Part shown: positions 6,329 through 6,521 of the stretch, piece by piece
Layout: each line of letters starts with the position of its first letter
Position numbering within the stretch: the stretch's first letter is position 1
From: Casimicrobiaceae bacterium
Lineage (GTDB): Bacteria > Pseudomonadota > Gammaproteobacteria > Burkholderiales > Casimicrobiaceae
Length of the DNA stretch: 6,521 nt
Direction of reading: 5' to 3'
Assembly (NCBI GenBank): GCA_955652025.1
Contig: CATPAO010000236.1
Coordinates: 1-6,521 of the forward strand
The notes under the pieces: generated by a model
Told to the model about the DNA's origin: nothing
What the model saw: the letters and a program-made list of their open reading frames with translations, nothing else
The model's database searches: none
Made by a program: the position numbers and the translations under genes

Positions 6329-6385
6329 CGTCGTCCCCGCGACGGCGCTCCCGCGTGCGCGGGAGCGCTTTCGCTGGGAACGACG
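6329..6385. repeat. 57-bp nested inverted repeat between binding-protein and permease genes (REP-like)
   Basis: An inner perfect 11-bp inverted repeat with a 2-nt centre (GCGCTCCCGCG at 6345-6355, CGCGGGAGCGC at 6358-6368) is enclosed by imperfect outer arms: CGTCGTCCCCGCGA (6329-6342) and TCGCTGGGAACGACG (6371-6385), which pair with one mismatch and one bulge. The whole could fold as one long hairpin in RNA. The position between an abundant binding protein and its permeases matches REP-type stem-loops known from other ABC operons (for example malE-malF), where they protect the upstream message. On the minus strand no T-run follows, so it is not a simple terminator. Confidence 0.6.
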
Positions 6386-6398
6386 ATTGAGCCTCTGG

Positions 6399-6521
6399 CT
6401 ATTTCAGCACCACGCGCTCGTATCCTTCCACGATGTCGGTGAAGTATTCGGACAGCGGGAATGGGCGCCCATTCTTCGACAGTTCGGCCGGCGAGATGTC
6501 GGTAAACAACTTGTTCCATGC
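6399..6521 (-). CDS. ABC transporter substrate-binding protein, C-terminal fragment (start outside window)
   Basis: Only the last 40 codons and a TAG stop are present; the frame is open to the right edge at 6521. The residues include AWNKLFTDISPAELSKNG, PFPLSEYFTDIVEGYERV and a final VLK, in keeping with the C-terminal lobe of an extracellular solute-binding protein of the PotD-like type. The assignment rests mostly on context: it is 78 nt upstream of, and in the same direction as, two paired ABC permease genes. Its signal peptide and ligand pocket are outside the window, so the substrate is unknown. Confidence 0.65.
   Translation of the reverse strand, partial: AWNKLFTDISPAELSKNGRPFPLSEYFTDIVEGYERVVLK

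Noticed and set aside
6345..6370. Hairpin with short T-run read as an intrinsic terminator
   Set aside because: The short T stretch follows only in the plus direction, where no gene is being read. In the direction of the transporter operon the stem is followed by GC-rich sequence, so a REP-like role fits better.

Overview
This GC-rich window (roughly 60-65% G+C by eye) carries two catabolic/transport gene groups of a proteobacterium. The gene content, and a 78-bp GC-rich interspersed element between paaA and paaB that resembles one I remember from Burkholderiales genomes, suggest a betaproteobacterium of the order Burkholderiales. The order-level call is an inference.

Layout. Positions 1-3550 on the minus strand hold the phenylacetyl-CoA 1,2-epoxidase operon, transcribed paaA-paaB-paaC-paaD-paaE. 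The last gene runs off the left edge and lacks its C-terminal ferredoxin domain here. Positions 3551-3624 form a compact divergent promoter region. Positions 3625-4623 on the plus strand hold a PaaX-family repressor gene. Positions 4630-6521 on the minus strand hold part of an ABC importer operon, transcribed in the order substrate-binding protein (only the last 40 residues are present), permease 1, permease 2. It converges on paaX with a 6-nt gap. No ATPase gene lies in the window; it may lie further upstream of the binding protein.

How the genes work together. PaaA (catalytic di-iron subunit), PaaB, PaaC (structural partner) and PaaE (FAD/2Fe-2S reductase) form the multicomponent monooxygenase that epoxidises the ring of phenylacetyl-CoA. 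PaaD is thought to help assemble its metal centres. PaaX, divergently encoded, is the expected phenylacetyl-CoA-responsive repressor of the operon and of itself. The permeases resemble the PotB/PotC branch (polyamine and related importers). Nothing in the window shows what the transporter carries or whether it has any link to phenylacetate.

Most notable points: (1) the 78-bp element between paaA and paaB is flanked by an exact 8-bp direct repeat (TTGCTCAT) that contains the paaB start codon. It looks like an insertion that split an originally overlapping paaA/paaB junction and created a translatable 30-codon mini-ORF. (2) A 57-bp nested inverted repeat lies between the binding-protein and permease genes. 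(3) A GATACA/TGTATC inverted repeat overlaps both putative divergent promoters and the paaX start. I found no wholly new system; the main genes all belong to known families.
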